Positions 44,646 through 53,109 are shown, numbered from the stretch's first letter. The stretch: 64,000 bases of DNA from JAJNBA01 sp035512775 (GCA_035512775.1 DATKDI010000081.1:12143-76142), one strand, 5' to 3'. A program made the numbers and translations. Notes: generated by a model from the sequence alone, not told the origin.

Positions 44646-45997
44646 CCCAGCTCGTCATCCTCGGCGCCGCCGGCGATCTCACCTCCCGCTACCTCATCCC
44701 CGCGCTCGGCGAGCTCGGCGGCGCAGGTGCCCTGCCCCCGGAGCTCACCATCATCGGCGTCGACCGGCAACCGTGGGACTACGATGAGTTCCGGCTTCAC
44801 CTCGCCCAACGGCTCGATAGCCAGGCTGCGACGTTCCTCTCGGGCCTTCGCTATCACCGCGGCGATGTGACCGACGCCGAGACGCTCCGCGCCGCGTTCG
44901 ACCCACCCGACGCGCCCGCCGTGGTCTACCTCGCGCTGCCCCCACACGTCGTCCCCGGAGCCGTGCAGGCGCTCGGCGCGCTGCCGCTCGCTCGGCGCAG
45001 CCGGATCGTGGCCGAGAAGCCCTTCGGCGACGATCTGCACTCGGCCCGCTGGCTCAACACGCTCTTGCACGAAGTGGCGCCCGAGGAACAGGTGTTCCGA
45101 ATCGACCACTTCCTCGGCAAGCAGACCGTGCAGAACGTCCTGGGCTTGCGCTTCGCCAACCGGATCTTCGAGGCCGTCTGGAACGCCCAACACGTCGAAG
45201 CTGTCGACATCGTCTGGGACGAGACCCTCGCCCTCGAGGGGAGGGCCGGCTACTACGACACTGTAGGGGCGCTGCGCGACATGGTGCAGAACCACCTCAT
45301 CCAGTTGCTGTGCCTGCTCGCCATGGAGCCGCCCGTCACGCTCGACGAGCGCTCCCTTCGCGACCGCAAGGTCGACGTGCTGCGTGCCGTCCGTCGACCC
45401 ACCCTCGACGACGTACGTCGCCACACCCTTCGGGCTCGCTACCGGGCCGGTACGGCCGGCGGAATCACCGTCCCGGGCTACGTTGACGAACCCGGTGTCG
45501 ACCCTGAACGCCGAACCGAGACCTTTGCCGCCGTCACGTTGTTCGTAGACAACTGGCGCTGGGCGGGCGTACCGTTCACGCTGCGCAGTGGCAAGGCGCT
45601 CGGCGCCGACCGCCACGAGGTCCGCGTCCGCTTCCGCCCCGTCCCTCACCTCGCCTTCGACCAAAACCAAGACCAGGACCCACAGCCCAACGTCCTACGC
45701 CTGCACGTCGATCCAGACCGGGTCACCCTCGAAGTCAACCTCAACGGTACCGGCGATCCGTTCCGACTCGAACGGGCCGGCATGGCCGTGGTCCTGGCCC
45801 CCCAGGAGCTGTCCGCCTACGCTAGGCTGCTCCTCGACATCTTCGCCGGCGATCCGGTCCTGAGCATCCGGGCCGATGAGGCGGAAGAAGCATGGCGGTT
45901 CATCGAGCCGATCGTCGACGGATGGCGCAACGAAGCAACACCTCTGCTCGAATACCCCGCCGGCTCGTCAGGACCCCACGAACGCGACCGCACATGA
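44642..45997 (+). CDS. zwf: glucose-6-phosphate dehydrogenase
   Basis: A 451-residue enzyme converting glucose-6-phosphate to 6-phosphogluconolactone with NAD(P)+. It has the N-terminal nucleotide motif GAAGDLTSRYL, the substrate motif RIDHFLGK and the substrate-site EKPFG. ATG 44642 overlaps the GH15 stop. It lies inside the tRNA-Glu island, unusual for a housekeeping enzyme, so it is probably an accessory isozyme. Confidence 0.92.
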   Translation: MTQLVILGAAGDLTSRYLIPALGELGGAGALPPELTIIGVDRQPWDYDEFRLHLAQRLDSQAATFLSGLRYHRGDVTDAETLRAAFDPPDAPAVVYLALPPHVVPGAVQALGALPLARRSRIVAEKPFGDDLHSARWLNTLLHEVAPEEQVFRIDHFLGKQTVQNVLGLRFANRIFEAVWNAQHVEAVDIVWDETLALEGRAGYYDTVGALRDMVQNHLIQLLCLLAMEPPVTLDERSLRDRKVDVLRAVRRPTLDDVRRHTLRARYRAGTAGGITVPGYVDEPGVDPERRTETFAAVTLFVDNWRWAGVPFTLRSGKALGADRHEVRVRFRPVPHLAFDQNQDQDPQPNVLRLHVDPDRVTLEVNLNGTGDPFRLERAGMAVVLAPQELSAYARLLLDIFAGDPVLSIRADEAEEAWRFIEPIVDGWRNEATPLLEYPAGSSGPHERDRT

Positions 45998-46214
45998 GTA
46001 TCTCACCACCGTCTGAACCGCCCTGGGTTTCATGGGACCTGATGCACCCCAAGTCGCGGAGCCAGAGACGGTCATCGTGCGTGACGGCCCCGCCGAAGCG
46101 CCGCGCATCTTCGTATCCTAAGTAGGAGGCGCCGAACCTCGCGCGCATCGACCACTGGGTGCTTCATCCGCGATGAACACCCAGGATCTAAGCCCTGACA
46201 AGGGCGGGGGCACC

Positions 46215-47360
46215 ATGAACTCACTTGTTGACGATTATCCGGCCGACCTCCTCCTGGCTCATGAGCCGCCCTGCATCTCGCTCTACCAGCCGACCCATCG
46301 GAGTCATCCGGAGAACAAGCAGGACCCGACCCGAGTCCGCAACCTCGTCAAGGCGGTGGAGGAGTCGCTGCGGCAGAAGTACCCGACGCGTGAGGTCCAA
46401 CCGCTCCTCGAACCGTTCGAGGCCCTCGCGATCGATCGCGGCTTCTGGAACCACACCCTTGACGGATTGGCGGTGCTCGGGGCGTCGGGCACGTTCCTCG
46501 TCTACCGGCTCCAGCGGCCGGTTGTCGAGTTGGCTGTCGTGGCCGATAGCTTCCACACGAAGCCGCTGATGCGCATCCGCCAGTCGGCCGACCGATACCA
46601 AGTCCTCGGTCTTACGCTCACCGAGATCAAGTTGTTCGAGGGCAACCGCGATGCACTCGACGAGGTCGAGCTGGCCGAAGGGGTTCCGCGAACCATCGTT
46701 GAAGCTCTGGGCGAGGAGTTGACGGATCCGCATCAAACCGTCGCTTCCTACGCAGGCGTCAGAGGGCCGGCTATGAAGCATGGTCACGGTGCCAGGAGCG
46801 ATGAGACGGACATCGACGCTGAGAGATTCTTCCGCGCGGTCAGCCGTGCGGTCCTCGAACACCACTCAAGGACGTCGGAGCTTCCGCTGTTGTTGGCGGC
46901 CCTGCCTCAGCACCACCACCTCTTCCGCAAGGTCAGCGACAACCCGTTCTTGATGGCGGAAGGGATCGATGCCCATCCGGATTCCCTTCCGATCGACGAA
47001 CTCCGCGACCGCGCCTGGGGCGTCGTCGAGCCTTACTATCGTGCGCGGTTGGCCCAACTGGTCGAAGCGTTCGGCGCAGCGAGGTCGGAAGGGCTCGGCG
47101 CGGACGATCCGGCGCAGGTCGCCGAGGCGGCCGCGGCCGGGCGGGTTGCGACGTTGCTCATCGAGGTCGACCGTCAGATCCCCGGTCGGATCGACGCCGC
47201 GACTGGCGGGCTCGATTTCGGTGAACTGACTCATCCGGAGGTGGACGACATCCTCGACGACCTTGGTGCGTTGGTCATGGGCGCGGGTGGTGGGGTGGTG
47301 GTCGTCCCGGCCGAGCAGATGCCGACACCCACGGGGGTAGCTGCGATCTACCGGTACTGA
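46215..47360 (+). CDS. bacterial eRF1-like (baeRF family) protein
   Basis: A 381-residue protein resembling the bacterial archaeo-eukaryotic release factor families: an N-terminal PCISLYQPTHRSHPENKQD block, a central eRF1 domain-2-like region and a C-terminal pelota-like domain ending GGGVVVVPAEQMPTPTGVAAIYRY. These proteins are predicted to act on stalled or hibernating ribosomes. ATG 46215 (with GGGCGGGGG upstream) is preferred to ATG 46173. The next gene is a ribosome-hibernation-like factor. Confidence 0.75.
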   Translation: MNSLVDDYPADLLLAHEPPCISLYQPTHRSHPENKQDPTRVRNLVKAVEESLRQKYPTREVQPLLEPFEALAIDRGFWNHTLDGLAVLGASGTFLVYRLQRPVVELAVVADSFHTKPLMRIRQSADRYQVLGLTLTEIKLFEGNRDALDEVELAEGVPRTIVEALGEELTDPHQTVASYAGVRGPAMKHGHGARSDETDIDAERFFRAVSRAVLEHHSRTSELPLLLAALPQHHHLFRKVSDNPFLMAEGIDAHPDSLPIDELRDRAWGVVEPYYRARLAQLVEAFGAARSEGLGADDPAQVAEAAAAGRVATLLIEVDRQIPGRIDAATGGLDFGELTHPEVDDILDDLGALVMGAGGGVVVVPAEQMPTPTGVAAIYRY

Positions 47361-47389
47361 GTCGGAGTCAACAACGGAGAGGATGTTTC

Positions 47390-47704
47390 GTGAAGGTTCA
47401 GATCAACACCGATAGCAACATCGAGGGTCACGAAGAGATGACCCAGCAGGTCGAGGCCGCGCTGGGAGCCGCCGTGGGCCGGTTCATCGATCAGATCACC
47501 CGGGTGGAGGTCCACCTCAGCGACCTCAACAGCCACAAGTTCGGCGCCGACGACAAGCGCTGCTTGCTCGAAGCCCGCCTTGCAGGCCGCCGGCCGACAG
47601 CGGTGAGCCATCAGGCGGCGACCGTCCAGGAGGCGATCGAAGGCGCCGCCGACAAGCTGAAGAACAACCTCGAGAGCACCCTCGGGCGGCTTGGCAGAGG
47701 ATAG
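47390..47704 (+). CDS. HPF/RaiA-like ribosome-associated protein (short form)
   Basis: A 104-residue protein of the S30AE/HPF fold (RVEVHLSDLNSHKFGADDKRCLLEARLAG, then EAIEGAADKLKNNLESTLGRL). Short HPF/RaiA proteins bind the decoding centre and inactivate 70S ribosomes under stress. GTG 47390 has GGAGAGG seven bases upstream. It follows the eRF1-like gene by 29 bases and ends 98 bases before the inner tRNA-Glu repeat. Confidence 0.78.
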   Translation: MKVQINTDSNIEGHEEMTQQVEAALGAAVGRFIDQITRVEVHLSDLNSHKFGADDKRCLLEARLAGRRPTAVSHQAATVQEAIEGAADKLKNNLESTLGRLGRG

Positions 47705-47802
47705 CTGCCCCCGAAGCGGGAGGACGGGCTCGTCGGAGTTCCTTCGAGCGTTCACTCGAGCGTTCCTTGCGAGAGGTCGGCGCAGGTCAGCGGTCTATTG
47801 AG

Positions 47803-47848
47803 TAGTCCCAACGGGATTTCAACCCGTGTCTTCACCTTGAGAGGGTGA
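47803..47848 (-). repeat. tRNA-Glu 3'-half duplicate (inner att-like site)
   Basis: Forty-six bases match 50252-50297 with one mismatch, in the same orientation as the tRNA. The D-arm half is missing. The better match than the outer copy suggests this insertion is the more recent. Confidence 0.82.
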
Positions 47849-48033
47849 CCGGGGGTCTGTGACCTGCAACCCTTGCCGCAAGCAGGCCCTGACCTGCTGT
47901 TTCGGCTTCTGTTTACGCTGGGTCGCTACCCGTCGTTCTTCGACATCGTGCGGGATCTGTGCGGGATCGTCGTCTCTCCCCGCGCCTCTCCGGGCGACCC
48001 AACGAGGGCCCACAGGACCATTGTCGACGTCGG

Positions 48034-48061
48034 TTGCCGGTAGGGGCAGAGGCCATATGCT
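48034..48061 (+). promoter_or_regulatory. predicted promoter of the zinc-ribbon gene
   Basis: TTGCCG (48034-48039), 16 bases and TATGCT (48056-48061). Transcription near 48068 leaves a leader under ten bases before ATG 48076. Confidence 0.45.
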
Positions 48062-48075
48062 GGGAGAATCGAGGG

Positions 48076-48378
48076 ATGCCACTTCCCGAGATCGCCTGCC
48101 CCTCGTGCGGCGAGAGCGAGCGTTTACGCGGCCGACGTGAGACGAAGGGACTGGTCATCACCTGCGAAGCGTGCGGGGGCAGTTGGGAGCGCGACGTACG
48201 GCGTCGGTGCCGGTTGTGCGGCTCGGAGGACCTCCGCTACACGCCGCGGCCGTTGTGGGAGCGGGGTCGCGGTAACCAGCGCACTCCGGCCGGTCGCGTG
48301 GACGCGTGGGCGTGCAACTCGTGTGGCGGCCGCAACGTGACGTCGGCCGAGCCGGGGGTCGCTTCTGCCCACGGCTGA
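48076..48378 (+). CDS. double zinc-ribbon protein
   Basis: A 100-residue protein with four CxxC pairs: CPSC, CEAC, CRLC and CNSC. These can form two zinc ribbons joined by a basic linker (RPLWERGRGNQRTPAGR). The arrangement suggests nucleic-acid or protein binding. No family is recognised. It is the only plus-strand gene in the inner island. Confidence 0.65.
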   Translation: MPLPEIACPSCGESERLRGRRETKGLVITCEACGGSWERDVRRRCRLCGSEDLRYTPRPLWERGRGNQRTPAGRVDAWACNSCGGRNVTSAEPGVASAHG

Positions 48379-48584
48379 CGCCGGTCCTCGAGCTGGTGAG
48401 CGAGTACTACATGACCACCCGGTCGGCGGTTCCTGCGTTTCACCGAGTCAAGGCATCGCGCAAGCGTAGCGCGAAGGCCGGCCGCTCGGTATCCGCGACC
48501 GCGCTGATCGGTTACGCGCAACTCCCGGTCGTCGGCGCGGCGATCAGAGGCAGTAGCTCTCACAGTCTCGATTCGTCATCGATC

Positions 48585-48896
48585 TCACCCGGCCGACGCG
48601 AGGGATACCAGCATGGCCTCCGGCCGCTGTTTCCGCGCCTGCTCGAGCCAGAAAGCGTTCGGGAACAGGGCGAGCAGCGTTCCGTCGGTCCGCGAGAGCA
48701 CCTCGACCCCCCGGATGTCCCGAAGGGCTGCGGCGCCGTCGGCGTCGGTGAGCCGTGCCACGGTGTAGGGGAGTGTGGACAGCTCAACAGGAGCGCCGTC
48801 TTGGGTGCGGTTGCCGACGACTTGGTCTTCCTCATGCGCGACGTCGACGATCCCCTCCGCGGGTGTCAACGAATGGGTGGGACACACCTGGATCAC
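48585..48896 (-). CDS. hypothetical protein coupled to the spermidine-synthase-like gene
   Basis: A 103-residue frame starting at GTG 48896, which overlaps the stop of the upstream gene (GTGA). It has the stretch ALFPNAFWLEQARKQRPEAMLV and no recognised domain. The coupling and protein-like composition make it likely real. Confidence 0.55.
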   Translation of the reverse strand: MIQVCPTHSLTPAEGIVDVAHEEDQVVGNRTQDGAPVELSTLPYTVARLTDADGAAALRDIRGVEVLSRTDGTLLALFPNAFWLEQARKQRPEAMLVSLASAG

Positions 48897-49612
48897 CCGT
48901 GACCCACCGTGGCGACATACACGGTGCTTGCAGCCTCGCCCCCGGTAAGTGGGTTCGGAAAGGTGATGACGTGCGCCTCGCATGACGCGAACACTTGCTC
49001 GAGGACGGAGATGTAGCCCTCGTCCGGGGAGGCGTCGGACCACAGGCCGTAGACGCCTCCCGGGTTGAGACGATCGGCGAGTCGCCGCTGCCCCTCTGGA
49101 TGGTAGAAGGGGGCGTGGCTGGGATGCAGGAGGTGCTGAGGCGTGTGGTCGACGTCCACGAGGACGGCGTCATGGCGGTCCGGGGTGTCGGGCCCGAAGC
49201 TCGAGCCGGTGGCGACCATAGCGAAGAAATCGCCGTTGACGAGGTTGCATCGCCGATCCGAAGTCAATCCGTGGCTCAGCGGAAGCAGTCCACGTTGATG
49301 CCATTCGATGACCTCGCCCAGGACTTCGATGACCTGCAGGGAGCGCACCCGGGGGTCTCTCAGGACGGCTTGTGCGGTGTAGCCGAGGCCGAGCCCTCCG
49401 ACCACGACGTCGAGATCTGCACCAGGGATGCTGGCGAGCGAGATATCGGCGAGTGCGATCTCAGCGGCAGTGAAGAGGCTCGACATGAGGAACTCATCGC
49501 CGAGCTTCACCTCGTAGACGTCGACCTGCAGGGTTGGTTCGAGTCGACGTCGCAGGCTGATCTCGCCGAGTGGTGTCGGGCGCCAGTCGAGCTCCTCGAA
49601 ACTTGCACTCAC
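48893..49612 (-). CDS. spermidine-synthase-like (PAPT-fold) protein
   Basis: A 239-residue protein of the aminopropyltransferase/SAM Rossmann type: DVVVGGLGLGYTAQAVL for the nucleotide loop, VIEVLGEVIEWH for the acidic motif II, and HDAVLVDVDH at the active-site position. Length is near that of SpeE, but no adjacent SpeD is seen, so aminopropyl transfer is unproven. Many such orphan proteins are methyltransferase-like. Start GTG 49612. Confidence 0.7.
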   Translation of the reverse strand: MSASFEELDWRPTPLGEISLRRRLEPTLQVDVYEVKLGDEFLMSSLFTAAEIALADISLASIPGADLDVVVGGLGLGYTAQAVLRDPRVRSLQVIEVLGEVIEWHQRGLLPLSHGLTSDRRCNLVNGDFFAMVATGSSFGPDTPDRHDAVLVDVDHTPQHLLHPSHAPFYHPEGQRRLADRLNPGGVYGLWSDASPDEGYISVLEQVFASCEAHVITFPNPLTGGEAASTVYVATVGHG

Positions 49613-50251
49613 CGTGTCATCCCGCCCGTGTGCACGTCGCTACGGTCCGGGGGCGTCGACGCGTCCATCGCCCTGACGTAGCCAGCATCCGCACCGCTGC
49701 GCAGGTCCACGCGATAGACCCCGGCTTGGGGAGCCTCTGTATCGGAGGCCGGTCGCCGAGCAGCGAGGGCCCGTTGAGCACGTCCGGTTCCATTAGCGCA
49801 GTGTCACGTTCAGGCATCGGCCGGCTTCCCGTCAAACCACCGAGCCCCTCGCGCAAGATGTCAGGGTCAATCCGCCCAACCGGCGCGAGGAGCGGCTTGC
49901 CCATGAAGAATGCCAGCGTGCTGTCTCGGCGCCGGAACACCTCCGCCCAGAGTGAGCTTCGGAGCGCCGTTGCTCCCGATCCCGACGTCCCTGAGATGGA
50001 CCGCCGATCGAAGGAGCTCTCGTAGAGAGGGTTCAGGAAGGATTCCACACTTCTCCCCGTGCCCCCGGCGCTCGCCGCGAGATTGGTGCAGCCAGCTCCG
50101 TCGTCCGGATGGTTTCTCGCGAGCAGGGTCAACCACCGCAGAGGGTGGTTGCAACTCGCATGCGGGATCTGGCGGGATCTGGGCCTGCCAGTCCCACTCT
50201 CACAGGCCTGCCCGAGGCATGATTCGGCCCGTGACCTGCGGCTTTACCTCG
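49613..50251. other. island right end, no confident gene
   Basis: A minus-strand frame (49617-50132, TTG start) is open for 171 codons, but I recognise nothing in it and it lacks a ribosome site. A seven-base-pair hairpin (aaccacc 50131-50137 with ggtggtt 50144-50150) and the paired tgcgggatc/ggcgggatc repeats (50161-50179) lie near the tRNA end. Confidence 0.4.
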
Positions 50252-50324
50252 TAGTCCCAACGGGATTTGAACCCGTGTCTTCACCTTGAGAGGGTGATGT
50301 CCTAGGCCTCTAGACGATGGGACC
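50252..50324 (-). tRNA. tRNA-Glu (anticodon CTC)
   Basis: A 73-base cloverleaf without encoded CCA. The acceptor stem ggtccca pairs with tgggact (terminal G-U), D stem gtct with ggac, anticodon stem tcacc with ggtga around loop ctctcaa (anticodon CTC), and T stem acggg with cccgt. Its 3' half is the direct repeat shared with 40209 and 47803, so it served as the integration target. Confidence 0.93.
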
Positions 50325-50374
50325 GTGGGCCCTGATGGGTCCGGGGAGCGAGGATAGCACCGGCCTCCGGCGGC

Positions 50375-51235
50375 TCAGCCCTTCCCGATGATCCGCGAAA
50401 GGACCGTCGAGTAGTCCTGGTCGCCGAGGCCGGCTTCCTCGGCCTCGGCGAACCACTCCGCGGCCGCCGCGAGTAAGCGAGCGTCCACGCCGGCGGCCGC
50501 CGCGGTCTCCAGGATCAGCTCGGCGTCCTTCCGAGCGAGGGCGAGCCGGAATCGAAGGGGGAATTCGCCTGTCTCGAGCTGATCGCGACGCCGCTTCGCT
50601 GCGAGTGAGAGCGGCGTCGAGGCCAGGATGTCCATCGTGAGCTCGCGGCCGAGCCCCATGCGGTCCGCGAGCGCGATCGTCTCTCCGAGGAGCGTGAGGG
50701 AGCCGACGAGGGTCGCGTTCGCCACCAGCTTCGCCGCCGCTCCGGAACCGAGGGGCCCTGCGACGAGAACGGATCCCAGATCGGCGAGCAGCGGGATCCA
50801 TCGTTTGACGAGTCGGTGCGGGCCGCCGGCGAAGACCAAGAGCGTTCCGGACTCCGCCTCCGACAAGCTCCCCAGAACCGGGGCATCGAGCAGCCCGGTC
50901 TCGGGCGGCAGCGCCGAGGCGAGCCATCGGATGGCGAGGGGCCCGACCGTGGACATCTCGACCACCGTGGTCGAGGCGTCGGCGCCCGAGGCGATCCCAT
51001 CTGGCCCCTCGGTCACGTCACGGAGCGCCGTGGGATCCGACACGACCGTGACGAGCACCTCCGCCCGGCGGGCGGCGTCGCCCGGGCTCTTCGCCGGCAC
51101 CGCTCCCCGCCCCACGAGCTCGGCCGCCTTCTCGGGTGTGCGGTTCCACACGATCACCTCATGCCCGGCATCGAGGAACCGACGCGCGAATCGCCCGCCC
51201 ATCGCCCCCAACCCGACCACCGCCACCTGGGTCAT
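50375..51235 (-). CDS. 3-hydroxyisobutyrate dehydrogenase family NAD(P)-binding oxidoreductase
   Basis: A 286-residue beta-hydroxyacid dehydrogenase with the N-terminal Rossmann motif VAVVGLGAMGGRFARRFLDAG and GSGAAAKLVANATL, the region of the catalytic lysine. Related enzymes oxidise 3-hydroxyisobutyrate, tartronate semialdehyde or glyoxylate-type acids. ATG 51235 gives the family length; an in-frame ATG lies three codons upstream. It begins 51 bases after the tRNA-Glu gene, outside the island. Confidence 0.82.
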   Translation of the reverse strand: MTQVAVVGLGAMGGRFARRFLDAGHEVIVWNRTPEKAAELVGRGAVPAKSPGDAARRAEVLVTVVSDPTALRDVTEGPDGIASGADASTTVVEMSTVGPLAIRWLASALPPETGLLDAPVLGSLSEAESGTLLVFAGGPHRLVKRWIPLLADLGSVLVAGPLGSGAAAKLVANATLVGSLTLLGETIALADRMGLGRELTMDILASTPLSLAAKRRRDQLETGEFPLRFRLALARKDAELILETAAAAGVDARLLAAAAEWFAEAEEAGLGDQDYSTVLSRIIGKG

Positions 51236-51375
51236 GCCGACCATGATGGCGTGGGACGTGACGTGCGACACGTCGGTGACGTGTCCAAGATCACGGGGCG
51301 TCCGTGCCCACGGGCACCGCCCGAGATCGCCCGTGCGCGTACCGTCAGACCCGTTACCGACGAAGGGGGCGGAAG

Positions 51376-51546
51376 ATGATCACCGGAGACATGGCGAGGG
51401 AGCAGATCCGCGATCGCGTGCGCGAGGCCGATGCTTTCCGTCGGTCCCGGGCCACCCGGACGGCCCAGCGCCACGACCGCCGTGCGGTCGCTCGCAAGGC
51501 CTACAGTGGCTTCGTCGCCATCCTGGCGACACCGTTCCGCCACTGA
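51376..51546 (+). CDS. small basic protein
   Basis: A 56-residue helical, Arg-rich protein (QIRDRVREADAFRRSRATRTAQRHDRR). ATG 51376 follows AAGGGGGCGGAAG, and TACCGT (51340-51345) is a suitable -10. It faces the isocitrate dehydrogenase gene across a strong terminator. It is similar in style to the small protein at 1.8 kb. Confidence 0.55.
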   Translation: MITGDMAREQIRDRVREADAFRRSRATRTAQRHDRRAVARKAYSGFVAILATPFRH

Positions 51547-51558
51547 GCGTCAAGGCAC

Positions 51559-51601
51559 ACGGAGCCGGGACGGACGGCGAAGCCGTCCGTCCCGGCTCCG
51601 T
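51559..51601. terminator. perfect 20-bp hairpin between convergent genes
   Basis: Bases 51559-51578 are exactly complementary to 51582-51601 around the loop gaa. The stem starts acggagccggg. It lies between the convergent small gene (ending 51546) and isocitrate dehydrogenase (ending 51603), so it can end transcription from both sides. The T-run is weak, as is common in high-GC actinobacteria. Confidence 0.85.
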
Positions 51602-51602
51602 C

Positions 51603-53060
51603 TCAGTTCTCGCCCTGGTCCCGCGTGAAGCCGAGCTCTCCGTCGAACTCCTGCAGCTTCTCGATGTGCATCCATCGATGCCGCTGGCTGATCGCCACCA
51701 GGAGCTGATGGACGTCGTCGTCGGAGAGGTCGCCGGGGCTCTCCTTGATGATGAAGCGACACCGGTAGTGGTCCACCGTGTCGGTGATCGCGCCGGTCGG
51801 TGGGAACACCCTGGTCCCACGCGACGACAGCAGCTTCAGTGAGAGGGGCGTCTCGAGTGTCAGCTCCATCAGGGAGGCTCCGAGCTCGGCGGGGCCCATG
51901 GGTGATTCAACGAACACGTCCATCCCGACCACCGCTCGGGATGCCGCCTTCACGTAGTCGATGTCGTCCGACAGCTTCGGCAGGACGAGCGGAAGGTGGT
52001 CGCGGACCGCCCAGCTCTCGGATCGACGGCCCAGGTTCCGGATGATCGTGTCGGTGTAGTCGGTCGTCGATGCGCCCTTGTCGTATCCGGCCACGTCGCC
52101 CGTGAGGACGCCGTCCTCCAGTGTCACCAGCACGGCGTGCTCGAGGGCGTCCGCCTGCTCGAACAGCTGGAGGTAGCGCAGCATCAGGACGGCGGACAGG
52201 ATGAGCGCGGTCGGGTTGATCACGTTCTTGCCCGCGTACTTCGGTGCCGAGCCGTGGACGGCCTCGAAGATCGCGACCTCGCTCCCGATGTTGGCGCTGG
52301 GGGCGAAGCCGAGACCGCCGACGAGCGCGCTCGACAGGTCGGACAGGATGTCCCCGTTCATGTTCGTCATCACCAGCACGTCGAACTGCTCCGGCCGCTT
52401 CACCAACTGATGCGCGCAGTTGTCGACGATCAGATGCCAGGCCTCGATGTCCGGGTAGTCGGGCGCGACCTGTTCGAAGACGCGTTTCAACGTCCCCTCG
52501 GAGAGCTTCATGATGTTCGCCTTCGTGGCGCAGGTGACCTGGGTACGGTGTTCGCTCCTCGCGTACTCGAAGGCGAAGCGAGCGATCTTCTCGCATCCTT
52601 TGACCGAGATCAGCTTGAGTGCTTCGGCGACGCCGGGCGTCTGCATGTACTCGATGCCCGCGTAGAGATCCTCGACGTTCTCCCGGACCATCACGAGGTC
52701 GATGCCTCGTCCGCTGTAGGGGGTCTTCACTCCGGGGAGCTCTCGCACCGGCCGAACGTTCGCGTAGGTCTCGAAGAGCTTGCGGAGCGTGACGTTCGCG
52801 CTCTTCTCACCGAAGCCGACCGGGGTCTCGAGGGGTCCCTTCAGCATCACGCGGGTGCGGGACAACGAGGCGATCGTCTCCTCGGGCACGCCGGACGGGA
52901 GGCCTTTCTTGAAGACCTCGGCGCCGGCTTCGCATCCCTCCCAGTCGATGGGAGCTCCCGACGCTTCGACGATCCGCCGGGCCGAGTCGATGACCTCCGG
53001 TCCGATGCCGTCGCCGGGTACCAGGGTGACCGGGATCCGTTGGTCGGTCGATGTTGCCAC
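51603..53060 (-). CDS. icd: NADP-dependent isocitrate dehydrogenase (Thermus-type)
   Basis: A 485-residue isocitrate/isopropylmalate-family enzyme. It has the N-terminal TLVPGDGIGPEV, the substrate loop ANVRPVRELPG, VRENVEDLYAGIE and the metal site MTNMNGDILSDLSSALVGG. A C-terminal extension of about 140 residues is typical of the dimeric Thermus/Rickettsia-type isocitrate dehydrogenases and absent from LeuB. It makes 2-oxoglutarate in the TCA cycle. GTG 53060 has GAGGAGG upstream. Confidence 0.9.
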   Translation of the reverse strand: MATSTDQRIPVTLVPGDGIGPEVIDSARRIVEASGAPIDWEGCEAGAEVFKKGLPSGVPEETIASLSRTRVMLKGPLETPVGFGEKSANVTLRKLFETYANVRPVRELPGVKTPYSGRGIDLVMVRENVEDLYAGIEYMQTPGVAEALKLISVKGCEKIARFAFEYARSEHRTQVTCATKANIMKLSEGTLKRVFEQVAPDYPDIEAWHLIVDNCAHQLVKRPEQFDVLVMTNMNGDILSDLSSALVGGLGFAPSANIGSEVAIFEAVHGSAPKYAGKNVINPTALILSAVLMLRYLQLFEQADALEHAVLVTLEDGVLTGDVAGYDKGASTTDYTDTIIRNLGRRSESWAVRDHLPLVLPKLSDDIDYVKAASRAVVGMDVFVESPMGPAELGASLMELTLETPLSLKLLSSRGTRVFPPTGAITDTVDHYRCRFIIKESPGDLSDDDVHQLLVAISQRHRWMHIEKLQEFDGELGFTRDQGEN

Positions 53061-53109
53061 GCGCGCCTCCTCGAGATGGGTGCGCCATGGTATCGGCGCC
53101 GCGGGAGGC

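Larger units (their letters stand above)
40209..47848. mobile_element. outer tRNA-Glu-flanked island (integrase lost)
   Basis: This 7.6-kb segment is bounded by same-orientation copies of the tRNA-Glu 3' half (40209-40252 and 47803-47848). It carries a SemiSWEET-like protein, NhaA, a GH15 enzyme, Zwf, an eRF1-like protein and an HPF-like protein, all on the plus strand. No integrase or transposase is present, so mobility is inferred only from the repeats. Confidence 0.5.
47803..50295. mobile_element. inner tRNA-Glu-flanked island (integrase lost)
   Basis: A 2.5-kb segment bounded by 47803-47848 and the matching 3' half inside the intact tRNA-Glu gene (50252-50295). It carries a zinc-ribbon protein and a spermidine-synthase-like pair. 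Paired gcgggatc repeats lie inside both ends (47950-47968 and 50162-50179), as expected for arms of an att site. Confidence 0.5.

Noticed and set aside
47803..47848. A second tRNA-Glu gene
   Set aside because: Only the anticodon-loop-to-3' half is present; there is no D arm or 5' acceptor strand, and the same holds at 40209. They are duplicates of the target site, not tRNA genes.
49617..50132. 171-codon minus-strand frame at the island right end
   Set aside because: TTG start, no ribosome site, no recognisable domain and low-complexity ends. Long open frames are common by chance in this GC content.
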